DNA of 64,000 nucleotides, taken from positions 62,001 to 126,000 of the forward strand of contig CAKSOL010000001.1 of NCBI GenBank assembly GCA_934477125.1. Reading direction: 5' to 3'. The position numbers were made by a program, and so were the translations under genes. A model generated the notes under the pieces. That model did not search any database, was not told the origin of the DNA, and worked only from the letters and a program-made list of their open reading frames with translations. Source of the DNA: an uncultured Eubacteriales bacterium. GTDB lineage: Bacteria > Bacillota > Clostridia > Oscillospirales > Acutalibacteraceae. How positions within the stretch are numbered: the first letter of the stretch is position 1; the number at the start of each line of letters is the position of its first letter. Below are positions 49,523-57,900 of the stretch, piece by piece.

Positions 49523-50353
49523 TTATTTTTCTATTGCTATTGCGTCGGCGGCGCGCTCCAAATAATCGCCGCTGTAATTTTCCATAAGCCCGCAATCGGC
49601 AAGCCGGGTAAGCTCGGTGTCTATCGGGAGCTTTGCGAGGAGCGGCACGCCGGTTTCATCCGCCAGCGATTTTGCGCCGTTTCCGAAAACCGGGAATTCG
49701 TGTCCGCAGTCGGGACAGCGGACATAGCTCATATTTTCTATAATTCCGCATACCGGAATTTTCATCATTTCCGCCATATTAAGCGCTTTTTTGACTATAA
49801 GCGATACAAGGTCCTGCGGTGAGGTTACGACAAACGCGCCGTCAAGCGGCAGCGACTGGAAAACGGTCAGCGGAACATCTCCCGTTCCGGGCGGACAGTC
49901 AACAAGAAGATAGTCAAGCTCTCCCCAAACGACATCGTGCCAGAACTGACGGACGGCTCCGGCAATAACCGGACCGCGCCATATAACAGGGGAGGTTTCG
50001 TCCTCAAGCATCATATTTACCGAGATTATCTTTATTCCGCCCTTTGTCTGAGCAGGGAGAATACCAAGCTCATTCTGCATGGCGCGGGAATTTATTCCGA
50101 ATGCTTTAGGGATGGACGGACCGGTAATATCGGCGTCGAGTATTCCTACCTTATATCCGCGCCGGGCAAGAGTTACCGCGAGCATCGAGGTAACGGTCGA
50201 TTTTCCGACTCCACCCTTTCCGCTTACAACCGCGTAAACGCGGGAAATGCTGTTATACTCTCCGGCAGGCTCAAGCATAGAGCCGGTCTCGCGGGAAGAA
50301 CAGTTCTCCGAGCAGCTGCCGCAATTTCCTGAACAGGAGCTGTTTTCTGCCAT
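49523..50353 (-). CDS. Mrp/ApbC-type iron-sulfur carrier ATPase
   Basis: This P-loop ATPase transfers Fe-S clusters to target proteins. The 276-residue product has a cysteine-rich N-terminus (CSGNCGSCSENC, residues 7-18), the deviant Walker A VSGKGGVGKSTVTSML, LDADITGPSIPKAFG, VIWRGPVIAGAVRQFW, DYLLVDCPPGTGDVPLTV and a late CxxC (RCPDCGHEFPVFG). It lacks the N-terminal DUF59 domain of many Mrp proteins. It is first in a six-gene operon with its own promoter. Confidence 0.93.
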   Translation of the reverse strand: MAENSSCSGNCGSCSENCSSRETGSMLEPAGEYNSISRVYAVVSGKGGVGKSTVTSMLAVTLARRGYKVGILDADITGPSIPKAFGINSRAMQNELGILPAQTKGGIKIISVNMMLEDETSPVIWRGPVIAGAVRQFWHDVVWGELDYLLVDCPPGTGDVPLTVFQSLPLDGAFVVTSPQDLVSLIVKKALNMAEMMKIPVCGIIENMSYVRCPDCGHEFPVFGNGAKSLADETGVPLLAKLPIDTELTRLADCGLMENYSGDYLERAADAIAIEK

Positions 50354-50400
50354 ATTATCACCTTAAAACGCGTCCGATAAGACGTTTAATCAATAAAAAT

Positions 50401-50429
50401 ATTATAGTACATTGCCCCGCTAAAATCAA
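50401..50429 (-). promoter_or_regulatory. promoter of the apbC-antiporter operon
   Basis: On the minus strand, TTGATT (50429-50424) and a perfect TATAAT (50406-50401) have a 17-base spacer, about 48 bases before the start. Confidence 0.8.
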
Positions 50430-50471
50430 TCCCGAATTTTCCGTTTGCAGATAATCCGTTATATCATAGAT

Positions 50472-50514
50472 AAAGCTGCTGTTACAGACATTGCAAGTCC
50501 ATAACAGCAGCTTT
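50472..50514 (-). terminator. hairpin after the DUF4352 lipoprotein gene
   Basis: AAAGCTGCTGTTA and TAACAGCAGCTTT form a 13-base stem around a 17-base loop, ending CTTTAT on the minus strand. It lies 24 bases past the gene. Confidence 0.7.
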
Positions 50515-50537
50515 AATCCCGAAATAGCTTCAATTAT

Positions 50538-51065
50538 TTATTTTTTAAATACAAAACGTGCGGAAGAGTCTGACAGCCACGAGGATTTTACGTCCAAATC
50601 TATCGAATGCCAGTCCTGCGGAACCTCAAGCGCATACCATCCGACAAGCTTTTTGCCGGCAGCTATATCGCCGTCGAGCGTTCCGTCGCCGAATACGCAG
50701 TTTGCCGACAGCGAATATTCGCATTTTGCGTCATCGGCGTAAGCGTCGAATAATAAAATGCTGCTTACCGACTGCGTTTCATTTGAAATGTTTTCAATCG
50801 TAAACTTTATTCCTACGAACACTTTTCCGTCCTCAGGTTCAAAAAAGTCCTTGCCGTTGGATTCCAGGATATCTGTGGCGGTAAATTTCAAATTTTTAAA
50901 CGCTGCCGTTTCATTCAGCCCGAAGTCGTTTGTTTTTGCCTGTTCAGGCTCCGAAGAAGAAACTCCGGCATCATTTTTCTCCTTTATGGGTTCATCGCTT
51001 AAACTGCATCCGGCTAACGAGAATAAAATGCATAGGATGGCAAATACTGAAAATATTCTGTTCAT
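50538..51065 (-). CDS. lipoprotein with DUF4352-like immunoglobulin-type domain
   Basis: This 175-residue lipoprotein has a signal ending SLAGC (Cys20), a polar linker, and a C-terminal beta-sandwich with the DUF4352 pattern: FKNLKFTATDILES, GKVFVGIKFTIENISNETQS, an acidic loop and AGKKLVGWYALEVPQDW. DUF4352 domains occur in secreted Firmicutes proteins such as telomeric-repeat-like and immunoprotective extracellular proteins; function unclear. AAAGGAGAG precedes the ATG, under a near-perfect promoter. Confidence 0.8.
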   Translation of the reverse strand: MNRIFSVFAILCILFSLAGCSLSDEPIKEKNDAGVSSSEPEQAKTNDFGLNETAAFKNLKFTATDILESNGKDFFEPEDGKVFVGIKFTIENISNETQSVSSILLFDAYADDAKCEYSLSANCVFGDGTLDGDIAAGKKLVGWYALEVPQDWHSIDLDVKSSWLSDSSARFVFKK

Positions 51066-51104
51066 TAAATCTCTCCTTTTAATATACCGTATCGGGATGT
51101 TTTA

Positions 51105-51133
51105 ATTATACCATTATGGGATAATATTGTCAA
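51105..51133 (-). promoter_or_regulatory. consensus promoter of the DUF4352 lipoprotein gene
   Basis: On the minus strand, a perfect TTGACA (51133-51128) and a perfect TATAAT (51110-51105) have a 17-base spacer. The -35 box overlaps the ribosome site region of the divergent XRE gene, so the small regulator may influence it. Confidence 0.88.
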
Positions 51134-51146
51134 GGGAGGAATTATA

Positions 51147-51353
51147 ATGCGATTAAAGGAAATTCGTAAGTCACGTGGTATTTCTCAGTTAAAGCTTGCT
51201 ATGGATTTGAATATGAATCAGAATACGGTAAGCCGCTATGAGACGGGGGAGAGGGAGCCGGGAATTAACGAATTAGTGAGAATATGCGATTATTTCGGTA
51301 TTTCGGTAGACTATTTACTGTGCAGAACAAATAACCCGGATATTAACCGCTGA
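51147..51353 (+). CDS. small XRE-family helix-turn-helix regulator
   Basis: This 68-residue protein is almost only a helix-turn-helix: MRLKEIRKSRGISQLKLAMD, MNQNTVSRYETGEREP, then LVRICDYFGISVDYLLCRTN. GGGAGGA precedes the ATG. It diverges from the DUF4352 lipoprotein with 81 bases between starts and converges with znuB, leaving one base between the stops. Autoregulation and control of the lipoprotein are plausible guesses. Confidence 0.88.
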   Translation: MRLKEIRKSRGISQLKLAMDLNMNQNTVSRYETGEREPGINELVRICDYFGISVDYLLCRTNNPDINR

Positions 51354-51354
51354 T

Positions 51355-52170
51355 TCATTTATGCGTGAGCTTTCCTATAACGGAGAACAGCAGAAAAGCG
51401 GTAAGCTCAACAACAACAACGCTTGCTCCTCCCGGCATATCGAATGCGAAGGAGAGCAGAAGCCCTGTAACAAACGAAAGCTCGGAAATTGCCGCCGAGA
51501 CTGCAACCGTGGTGCGGTAGCGCTTGCATACGCGCATAGCCGAGAGGGCGGGGAAGGTCATAATGCTTGATATGAGCAGCGCGCCCATAATTCTCATTCC
51601 GATAACTACGGTAACAGCCGTTAAGACCGCAAGAATACTGTTATACAGCCGGACGTTTACCCCTACCGCCTCGGCGAACCGCTCGTCGAATGCGCAGGCG
51701 AATATTTTGTTATAAAAAAGAATATACACCGCAAGAACGCAGGCGGCGACTATCGCAGCAGTCCAAACATCGTTTTTGCTTATCGCGAGAATACTGCCGA
51801 ACATATAGTTGTTTATATCGGTGTTCATACCGGTTGTAAGCGTAGCGACAATAACGCCTATTGCAAGAGCGCCGGAGGAGACCATCGCAATAGCGGCGTC
51901 TCCGCGGATTTTTGTGCTTGAGGAAATTCTCAGCAATAGAAATGCCGCTATAATAACTACCGGTATCGCAATTTTAAGCGGAGCCGCGCCTATCGCAAGG
52001 GCAACCGCCGCAGTTCCGAAGGCAACATGGGAAAGACCGTCTCCGAGCATAGAAAAGCGCTTTAATACCATATTGACTCCGAGAACCGACGCGCAAAGAG
52101 AAATAAGCAGACCTGCAATTAAAGCCCGGACGGCAAAATTATATGAAAACATTTCTGAGATTAAATTCAT
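51355..52170 (-). CDS. znuB: zinc ABC transporter permease ZnuB
   Basis: This is the channel subunit for zinc or manganese import. The 271-residue ABC-3 family protein has about eight spans; SYNFAVRALIAGLLISLCAS, VLKRFSMLGDGLSHVAFGTA and GMRIMGALLISSIMTFPALS are family blocks. It overlaps znuC by 4 bases (ATGA) and is the last gene of zur-znuA-znuC-znuB. Confidence 0.92.
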   Translation of the reverse strand: MNLISEMFSYNFAVRALIAGLLISLCASVLGVNMVLKRFSMLGDGLSHVAFGTAAVALAIGAAPLKIAIPVVIIAAFLLLRISSSTKIRGDAAIAMVSSGALAIGVIVATLTTGMNTDINNYMFGSILAISKNDVWTAAIVAACVLAVYILFYNKIFACAFDERFAEAVGVNVRLYNSILAVLTAVTVVIGMRIMGALLISSIMTFPALSAMRVCKRYRTTVAVSAAISELSFVTGLLLSFAFDMPGGASVVVVELTAFLLFSVIGKLTHK

Positions 52171-52865
52171 ATCCGACCGCCTCCGATATGCCTGTAATAT
52201 TTTGTTGAAACATATTCCGCCGGCGCTCCGAAAAAGCTTTCATCGTTTGAAATATGAAGAATGTGCCTGGCGTGAGACACGGCGTATTCAACGTCGTGCG
52301 AAATCATAATAACGGTCATTCCCGCCCGGTTCAGCTTTTCAACCGCGCCGTAAAGCTCATTCTGAGAAAGCGAGTCAAGCCCGGTAACAGGTTCGTCCAA
52401 AAGCAGAACCCTGTCCGCCGCGCAAAGCGCGCGGCAGAGCAGTACCCTTTGCTGCTGACCGCCGGAAAGCTCGGAAAAAGCGCGTGCCGAAAGCTGAGAA
52501 AGCTCCAGCAGACGCATATTTTCCTCTGCCTGCTTTGCATTTCTCCGTCTGCCTGTACCGAAAAGACTCTTTTTACCGGCAAAGCCCGAGGCTATTACTT
52601 CGTAAACCCCGGCAGGAAAATCGCGTTCAGCGTCTGTTCTCTGAGGCAGCCAGCCGATTTTCCTTTTATCAAACCCGGAATATTCAATTTTGCCGCCGTA
52701 TTTTTTTTCAAGTCCGAGAATACAGCGCATAAGGGTTGTTTTACCGCTCCCATTTTCGCCTAAAATGCAGAAGAAATCGCCGTCCTCGACCTTAAAGCTC
52801 AGATTTTTAAAAACGGCTCTTCCGTTAAAAGAGACTGTCAGATTTTCGGCGTTTATAATGTTCAT
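52167..52865 (-). CDS. znuC: zinc ABC transporter ATP-binding protein ZnuC
   Basis: This ATPase subunit (232 residues) has Walker A LGENGSGKTT, signature LSGGQQQRVLLCRAL, Walker B VLLLDEPVTGLD and switch ISHDVEYAVSHA. The ATG at 52865 was chosen: AAGGGG lies 8 bases before it, and ATGA overlaps the znuA stop. The earlier GTG at 52874 touches the ribosome site. Confidence 0.93.
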   Translation of the reverse strand: MNIINAENLTVSFNGRAVFKNLSFKVEDGDFFCILGENGSGKTTLMRCILGLEKKYGGKIEYSGFDKRKIGWLPQRTDAERDFPAGVYEVIASGFAGKKSLFGTGRRRNAKQAEENMRLLELSQLSARAFSELSGGQQQRVLLCRALCAADRVLLLDEPVTGLDSLSQNELYGAVEKLNRAGMTVIMISHDVEYAVSHARHILHISNDESFFGAPAEYVSTKYYRHIGGGRI

Positions 52866-53794
52866 TTCTGCCACCCCTTCTGTAAGGCCATGATGTTTTG
52901 CCGTAGAATGTCGGCGTAGGTTATACCGGCGTTAAATTCTTTAAGAGTAACGTTATGTCCCGACTGAAGCTCAAGCAGGGCTGTTCCGGTTTCCTCAGAA
53001 AGCGCGTTCGCAACGGTTTTTCCGCTCATTTCTGTGTAATAGGCGGCGGATAATTCTTTCTCGTTTACAGTATCGATAAGACGTTTCATTGTTTTCATAC
53101 TTATATCGGCGCTTATTGCGCAGCCGCCGAACGCCGCCTCATACGAAATTCCGAATTCCTCTGCGAAATACAGAAACGGGAACCTATCGGCAACAAGAAT
53201 GAACGGCTCGGGAGTTTCGGCAACAAGCTGCCGCATTTCGCCCTGCAGTTCTCTGATTTCCCGGCAGTAGCTTGCGGCGTTTTCGCGGTAATAAGCGGCA
53301 TTTTCTTCATCCAGGGCGCAAAAATCATCTGCAAGAGAATTTATCAGTATCATAGCGTTTTCCGGAGATGTCCAGATATGCTCATCGGCTTCGTGGTTTT
53401 GGCTTTCGCCCGTATGACTGTGAGAATGTCCGCGCTCGCTTTCGCCTATGTGCTGTTCCTCAAGCGTTTGTACCTTATCAAGTCCCTTGAATGTATCAAC
53501 ATTTATATCGCCGAGCAGTGAGCTTACCCATTCATCCGACTCGCCGCCTATATAGCAGAACAGGTCCGCGCCGTATATCGCGCGTATATCCGACGGTGCA
53601 GGGTCGTAGGAATGAACCTCCGTTCCGGGGTCTATAAGCAGTTTGAGATTTATTTTTTCTCCGCCTATCGCGCGGGCAAAATCATAAAGCGGAAAGATTG
53701 TCGCAACAACCCGCAGCTTTCCGTTATCCGCCTTTGGAGCGCCGCATCCGCAGAGCAGAACCGCGCAAATCAAAAAAATCAGTATCTTTTTCAT
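52862..53794 (-). CDS. znuA: zinc-binding lipoprotein ZnuA
   Basis: This extracellular metal-binding protein delivers zinc to ZnuBC. The 310-residue lipoprotein has a signal ending LLCGC (Cys18) and ATIFPLYDFARAIGGEKINL, with ligand His in GTEVHSYDPAPSDI. A His/Glu-rich loop GERGHSHSHTGESQNHEADE precedes HIWTSPENA with the second His, the hallmark of zinc over manganese specificity. The start at 53794 overlaps the zur stop as ATGA. Confidence 0.92.
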   Translation of the reverse strand: MKKILIFLICAVLLCGCGAPKADNGKLRVVATIFPLYDFARAIGGEKINLKLLIDPGTEVHSYDPAPSDIRAIYGADLFCYIGGESDEWVSSLLGDINVDTFKGLDKVQTLEEQHIGESERGHSHSHTGESQNHEADEHIWTSPENAMILINSLADDFCALDEENAAYYRENAASYCREIRELQGEMRQLVAETPEPFILVADRFPFLYFAEEFGISYEAAFGGCAISADISMKTMKRLIDTVNEKELSAAYYTEMSGKTVANALSEETGTALLELQSGHNVTLKEFNAGITYADILRQNIMALQKGWQK

Positions 53795-54228
53795 TTTTCC
53801 GCGCAGTCTCCGCATAATCCGTAAAGCACGGTTTTCAGCATATCGACCTGAAAGCCGTGTTCCTCGGCTATATGTTCCGAAAGGGCGGCAAGATGGTTAC
53901 ATTCAATGTGTATCAGCTTTCCGCAGGAAACACATTTCAGATGAAAATGCTCGCAGCATTCGTTGCTTGCTATATATTGGTAACAGGCGCTTTCTCCGAT
54001 AGCCGTATATTTCTGAACCTTGCCCTCCTCCGCCAAGCGTTCAAGGGTGCGGTAAACCGTTGTCCGCCCTACTGCAAATCCCTTTTGCGCGAGACGTTCC
54101 GACAGCTCCTCAGCGGTTATATGCCGGTCGCCGTTTTCCTCCAAGGTCTGTTCTATCAGGGCGCGCTGACGGGTTTTATAGCCCTGATTTCGCGCTTCTT
54201 CTGCTCCGTTATGACTGCTAAGGCTCAT
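53791..54228 (-). CDS. zur: Fur-family regulator, probably Zur
   Basis: This zinc-sensing repressor controls its own operon. The 145-residue protein has the Fur winged helix (ITAEELSERLAQKGFAVGRT, TVYRTLERLAEEGKVQKY), regulatory ligands in CEHFHLKCVSCGKLIHIECN, and two structural CxxC pairs (CVSC and CGDC). It heads the zinc uptake operon, and a perfect palindrome lies between its -10 box and its ribosome site. Zur rather than Fur or PerR is inferred from the znu genes. Confidence 0.9.
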   Translation of the reverse strand: MSLSSHNGAEEARNQGYKTRQRALIEQTLEENGDRHITAEELSERLAQKGFAVGRTTVYRTLERLAEEGKVQKYTAIGESACYQYIASNECCEHFHLKCVSCGKLIHIECNHLAALSEHIAEEHGFQVDMLKTVLYGLCGDCAEK

Positions 54229-54243
54229 ATTATCCTCCGAAAA

Positions 54244-54264
54244 TGAAAATGAAATTCATTTTCA
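54244..54264. promoter_or_regulatory. Fur/Zur-type operator of the znu operon
   Basis: Perfect 10-base inverted arms TGAAAATGAA and TTCATTTTCA flank a single A. The site begins 1 base downstream of the -10 box of the zur promoter, overlapping the expected transcript start. Confidence 0.85.
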
Positions 54265-54265
54265 A

Positions 54266-54294
54266 ATTATACCACGTACATCGCATTTCGTCAA
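54266..54294 (-). promoter_or_regulatory. promoter of the zur-znu operon
   Basis: On the minus strand, TTGACG (54294-54289) and a perfect TATAAT (54271-54266) have a 17-base spacer. Confidence 0.85.
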
Positions 54295-54303
54295 GATAAT
54301 ATT

Positions 54304-54350
54304 AAAAGACAGGTTATACTTTCCTTTAGGAAAAGCTTTGCCTGTCTTTT
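54304..54350 (-). terminator. intrinsic terminator of the SLOG gene
   Basis: AAAAGACAGG pairs with CCTGTCTTTT, with an inner CTTTCC/GGAAAAG stem, followed by a short T/A-rich run on the minus strand. It insulates the SLOG gene from the zur promoter. Confidence 0.75.
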
Positions 54351-54354
54351 GAAT

Positions 54355-54882
54355 TCAGAGGTAGGAATGGGAAAAATCTTCAAAAAGGTTTACCGTGCGT
54401 TTGTCCTTTGAGGCGGCGTACCGCAGAGTGCTGCGCGTGCCGCCCGGCTCTCCGCTGTACCAGGTTATAACGATATCGCTGCGGTCAACCATATATTTGT
54501 TCCTTTTTTGATAACAGCCTTGGGTGTAATTGTCGGAAAGGACGATTAGCTCGTCTGCAAATGCGGCAACGCGATTGTAGCGTCTGCGCCAGTCGGCAGT
54601 ATAGCTCAGCGACTGTTTTTTAAAGGGAATGACCCCTATGAGCTTAACTCCGCTGTTCTTTTTAGCCTGCCGGTACAGCAGAACGGTTTCTGCCGCAATA
54701 AGGTCAAAGCCCATTGCCATACCGGTATAAAATGTCAGACAGCCGAGCTCAGGCAGGGAGAAGATTGCGTCTGTAAGCCGATTTTCAAATTCCAGATAAT
54801 CATTATCCGAGCGGGACAGGGGAAATGGAAATTTTTGAGGTCTGTAACCCGTGAAGCAGCAGGATTTAGGTTGATTTATCAT
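54355..54882 (-). CDS. SLOG-family protein (DUF1273/YpsA-like)
   Basis: This 175-residue Rossmann-like protein has the N-terminal motif CCFTGYRPQKFPFPLSRSD, FYTGMAMGFDLIAAETVLLY, LIGVIPFKKQSLSYTADWRR and TWYSGEPGGTRSTLRYAASK, all typical of DUF1273/YpsA in the SLOG superfamily. These bind nucleotides or ADP-ribose-like ligands; YpsA affects cell division in Bacillus. The ATG at 54882 follows GAGG by a few bases; a GTG 12 bases earlier is rejected because it overlaps that site. Confidence 0.85.
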   Translation of the reverse strand: MINQPKSCCFTGYRPQKFPFPLSRSDNDYLEFENRLTDAIFSLPELGCLTFYTGMAMGFDLIAAETVLLYRQAKKNSGVKLIGVIPFKKQSLSYTADWRRRYNRVAAFADELIVLSDNYTQGCYQKRNKYMVDRSDIVITWYSGEPGGTRSTLRYAASKDKRTVNLFEDFSHSYL

Positions 54883-54947
54883 AGTACACCTCACAGCATA
54901 ATTTATTTATCCGCCCTTTGAATCGTTCCGCCGTTCAAGGCTTATAC

Positions 54948-54976
54948 TTGACTTTTACGGGCTTATATTTTAAAAT
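54948..54976 (+). promoter_or_regulatory. promoter of the Lrp-family gene
   Basis: TTGACT (54948-54953) and TAAAAT (54971-54976) have a 17-base spacer, 27 bases before the ATG. Confidence 0.75.
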
Positions 54977-55003
54977 TATAAATGAAAGGATGAGAAAAAA
55001 ATT

Positions 55004-55456
55004 ATGGACAGTATAGATTTAAAGCTTATAACCGCTCTTCAGGAAAACGCGCGTATTCCGCTTAAAAACCTTGCCGAAAAGGTATATCTTTCATCTCCGG
55101 CAACGGCGGCGCGTATTGCAAAGCTTGAAAAGGACGGAATAATATCGGGTTATGGCGCGCGCATAGACCTTAAAAAGGTCGGGATGCCGATAGTCGCTTT
55201 TATAAGTCTTGACCTCGACCCTAAGCAGAAGCCGTCTTTTTACCCGTTTATACAGTCTCATCCGCATGTTTTGGAATGTAATTGCGTTACGGGGCGTTAT
55301 TCCCAGCTTATAAAGGTTGCGTTTGAAAGCACCGAGGCTCTTGATACGTTTATAGGCGAGCTTAACGCTTTCGGTCATACCGAAACGCAGATAGCCTTTT
55401 CAAATCCTCAGCCGCCGCGCGGACTCGGCGTTGAAAAGATATTCGGGGAAGAATAA
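55004..55456 (+). CDS. Lrp/AsnC-family transcriptional regulator
   Basis: This 150-residue regulator has an N-terminal helix-turn-helix (LDLKLITALQENARIP-like, LAEKVYLSSPATAARIAKLE) and a RAM ligand domain (IVAFISLDLDPKQKPSFYPF, VLECNCVTGRYSQLIKVAFE). These proteins respond to amino acids. It is monocistronic, with its own promoter and terminator; no obvious target gene lies next to it. Confidence 0.9.
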   Translation: MDSIDLKLITALQENARIPLKNLAEKVYLSSPATAARIAKLEKDGIISGYGARIDLKKVGMPIVAFISLDLDPKQKPSFYPFIQSHPHVLECNCVTGRYSQLIKVAFESTEALDTFIGELNAFGHTETQIAFSNPQPPRGLGVEKIFGEE

Positions 55457-55485
55457 TACGGCGAAATACTTTTAATAAATAAAAC

Positions 55486-55522
55486 AGGGGGCTGTAAAAA
55501 CTTGCGTTTTTTACAGCCCCCT
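55486..55522. terminator. bidirectional terminator between Lrp and secF
   Basis: A 15-base stem AGGGGGCTGTAAAAA/TTTTTACAGCCCCCT encloses a short loop, with T/A-rich flanks on both strands. It serves converging genes. Confidence 0.85.
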
Positions 55523-55562
55523 AATTTTATTCTCAAATATAAGCTGCCGAAAGGCAGCGTTA

Positions 55563-56507
55563 TTATTTAGCTTTCTTTTCTGCTTCCTTTGCAGCTTTTT
55601 TATTCTGCCAGTATACCCAAAGCGGACCGGAAATGAACAGGGAGGAGAAGCAGCCTGAAGCAAGACCGAACGCCATCGGTATCGCAAATGTGCGCAGAGA
55701 GGTAAGTCCGAAAAGCTCGGAAACAAGAATAATGGTAAATACGGCGGCAAGGGTTGTTACCGTTGTCACTATATTACGTACCAAAACGCTGCTTATGCTG
55801 CGGTCAACCAGCGATTGCAGCTCCTCGCCCGGATAAATTCTGCGGTTTTCGCGAACGCGGTCGTAAATAACTATCGTGTCGTTAAGCGAATATCCGAGGA
55901 TTGTAAGAACAACGGCAATATAGTTTGAATCTATTTGCAGGCGGAATATTGTGCAGATGAAGAAAGAAACGAGCACGTCCAGAACGAGCGCCGCCAGAGC
56001 GGTAATCGCAGCGGAAATACCGCCTATCTTTCGGAAACGTATTCCGACGTAAATGACAACGAGTATAGCCGTTATCAGCATTGCAACGATACATTTCTGC
56101 ATAAACGTTCCGGCAACGGTCGGGTTGACCGAGGTTGTTGCGCTCAGCTCCACATTGTTGTCCGGAAATTTTTCCTGAAGATTTTTGAGAACCTTATCCT
56201 GAGATTCGGTGTCAAGGGATTTGTTTCCCGCAAAGCTGACTGTCAGGGTTTTGGTATTTCCTGCAATAGACGTGTTCTGACTTACGGTGAAATCCCGGTC
56301 TACCGCTGATTTCACGGCGGCGGTTGCGCTGTCGGAGTCCATATCTCCGTCGTAGGTATAGGAAAGTCTCGTGCCGCCGCTGAAGTTAATGTCAAGCTTA
56401 ACGCCGAAAATAACTGTGAATATTATTCCGACCGCAAATATAGCGGCATAAACAATAGCTGTGGTTTTGAAAATTTTTCTGGTGTCAAGTATCTTCTTAT
56501 CAGCCAT
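55563..56507 (-). CDS. secF: protein translocase subunit SecF
   Basis: SecF works with SecD to use the proton gradient to pull secreted proteins out of the Sec channel. The 314-residue product has six spans, the periplasmic P1-like loop with VKLDINFSGGTRLSYTYDGD, and YSLNDTIVIYDRVRENRRIY with TTLAAVFTIILVSELFG. It starts inside the secD end (8-base overlap). The C-terminus is lysine-rich (KKAAKEAEKKAK). Confidence 0.93.
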   Translation of the reverse strand: MADKKILDTRKIFKTTAIVYAAIFAVGIIFTVIFGVKLDINFSGGTRLSYTYDGDMDSDSATAAVKSAVDRDFTVSQNTSIAGNTKTLTVSFAGNKSLDTESQDKVLKNLQEKFPDNNVELSATTSVNPTVAGTFMQKCIVAMLITAILVVIYVGIRFRKIGGISAAITALAALVLDVLVSFFICTIFRLQIDSNYIAVVLTILGYSLNDTIVIYDRVRENRRIYPGEELQSLVDRSISSVLVRNIVTTVTTLAAVFTIILVSELFGLTSLRTFAIPMAFGLASGCFSSLFISGPLWVYWQNKKAAKEAEKKAK

Positions 56508-57876
56508 TTTTCTTACCTCCGTAAAGCTGGGGCTTTCTCAGAAATTTGAATTGAGAAATGCTCTTGAGCATAAGCTTGGAAGCGTAAACCCCCATAATAA
56601 GGTTGAAAATAACGCCGATAAGGAGCGTAAATCCGAATGAATAGATAGAACCGGTTATCGCCGTTCCGAAAAGGGACATAATCGGCGAGAAAATCTTTGC
56701 GATAAAGCTGTCCGGAGTGCCGAACGCTCCCATAAGAACGAGCGAAACAATAACAATCGTAACGTTACCGTCAATTATTGCGCTGAGACTGTTCTTAAAG
56801 CCGCTGTCGATAGCGCCGTCAATGGTTTTTCCCTTTGCAAATTCATCGCGTATGCGTTCCGCCGAGATAACGTTACAGTCAACGCCGACGCCTATCGAAA
56901 GAATGATACCGGCGATACCGGGGATTGTGAGAGTAAAGCTGTCGGTATTTGCAAAATATCCGGAAATACAGGCGATAGAGCCGCCGAGCTGACCGAGCAG
57001 CGCAAGAGACGCGATAACTCCGTTCATACGGTAGCGGATTATCATAAGCAGGCATACGACTCCGAATGCGATAGCTCCGGCTATAACCATAACGCGCAGA
57101 GCGTTTGAACCGAGTGTCGGAGAAATAACCTGAAGCTTGCTGTCGTCAACGGTAAGCTGGAAGGGCAGGTTGCCGGCGTTTATCTGATTTGCAAGCTCCT
57201 TTGCGGATTCAGCCGTGAAGTTTCCGGAAATCATACATTTACCGTCCGGAATAGCCTCGTTGACCTTAGGCGCGGAAAGCTGCTGATCGTCCATATAAAT
57301 CGAAATTTGCTGACCTATCATCGAGGCGGTAGCTTCGGCAAATTTGGTTTTCCCCGAATCGGTAAGCTCAAGATTGACTATGTATTCGTTTGTCTGGGTA
57401 TTAACTCCGGCGCTTGCGCTCTTGACATCCTGCGAGCCCTGAAGAATAACGTCATCCTTGTCGGTTCCGCGGCAGAAGGAGAGCATTGCGGTCGTTCCTA
57501 ACTTCTTAACTGTTGAAACGGCGTCAAAATCACTTTCGTCGGCAGCCCAGGGGAACCTTACGATTATCTGATGGTTCTGATTGTCGCAGTATACCTCGTA
57601 ATCGGTAACATTCTGATTAACCAAACGCGTTTCAATAATAGCCTTTGCGGAATCCATATCCGCATCGCTGATTTTACCCTTTATATCCGGAGAGAAAACC
57701 GCTTCAACGCCGCCGCGGATATCAATTCCCCAGCGGATGTCGGAAGCTCCCTTGATGTAAAGATTACGTTTGTCGCCGTAGTAGTTGTCAATGCCGAAAA
57801 AAGCGGTATATGTAAGCGCTAAAATCAGAATTAAAACCACAAAAAATACCGGCTTGCCTGTTCTTTTGGACTTCAT
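56500..57876 (-). CDS. secD: protein translocase subunit SecD
   Basis: SecD is the partner of SecF. The 458-residue protein has an N-terminal span, a large outer P1 region with WGIDIRGGVEAVFSPD, SAKAIIETRLVNQNVTDYEV, GTTAMLSFCRG and ISIYMDDQQLSAPKVNEAIP, then five C-terminal spans with GIAGIILSIGVGVDCNVISA and ERIRDEFAKGKTIDGAID. The ATG at 57876 follows AATGGAGG by 8 bases; the ATG at 57891 is part of that ribosome site. A structured leader precedes it. Confidence 0.93.
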   Translation of the reverse strand: MKSKRTGKPVFFVVLILILALTYTAFFGIDNYYGDKRNLYIKGASDIRWGIDIRGGVEAVFSPDIKGKISDADMDSAKAIIETRLVNQNVTDYEVYCDNQNHQIIVRFPWAADESDFDAVSTVKKLGTTAMLSFCRGTDKDDVILQGSQDVKSASAGVNTQTNEYIVNLELTDSGKTKFAEATASMIGQQISIYMDDQQLSAPKVNEAIPDGKCMISGNFTAESAKELANQINAGNLPFQLTVDDSKLQVISPTLGSNALRVMVIAGAIAFGVVCLLMIIRYRMNGVIASLALLGQLGGSIACISGYFANTDSFTLTIPGIAGIILSIGVGVDCNVISAERIRDEFAKGKTIDGAIDSGFKNSLSAIIDGNVTIVIVSLVLMGAFGTPDSFIAKIFSPIMSLFGTAITGSIYSFGFTLLIGVIFNLIMGVYASKLMLKSISQFKFLRKPQLYGGKKNG

Positions 57877-57900
57877 TGGCAAATCCTCCATTTTGTACTG

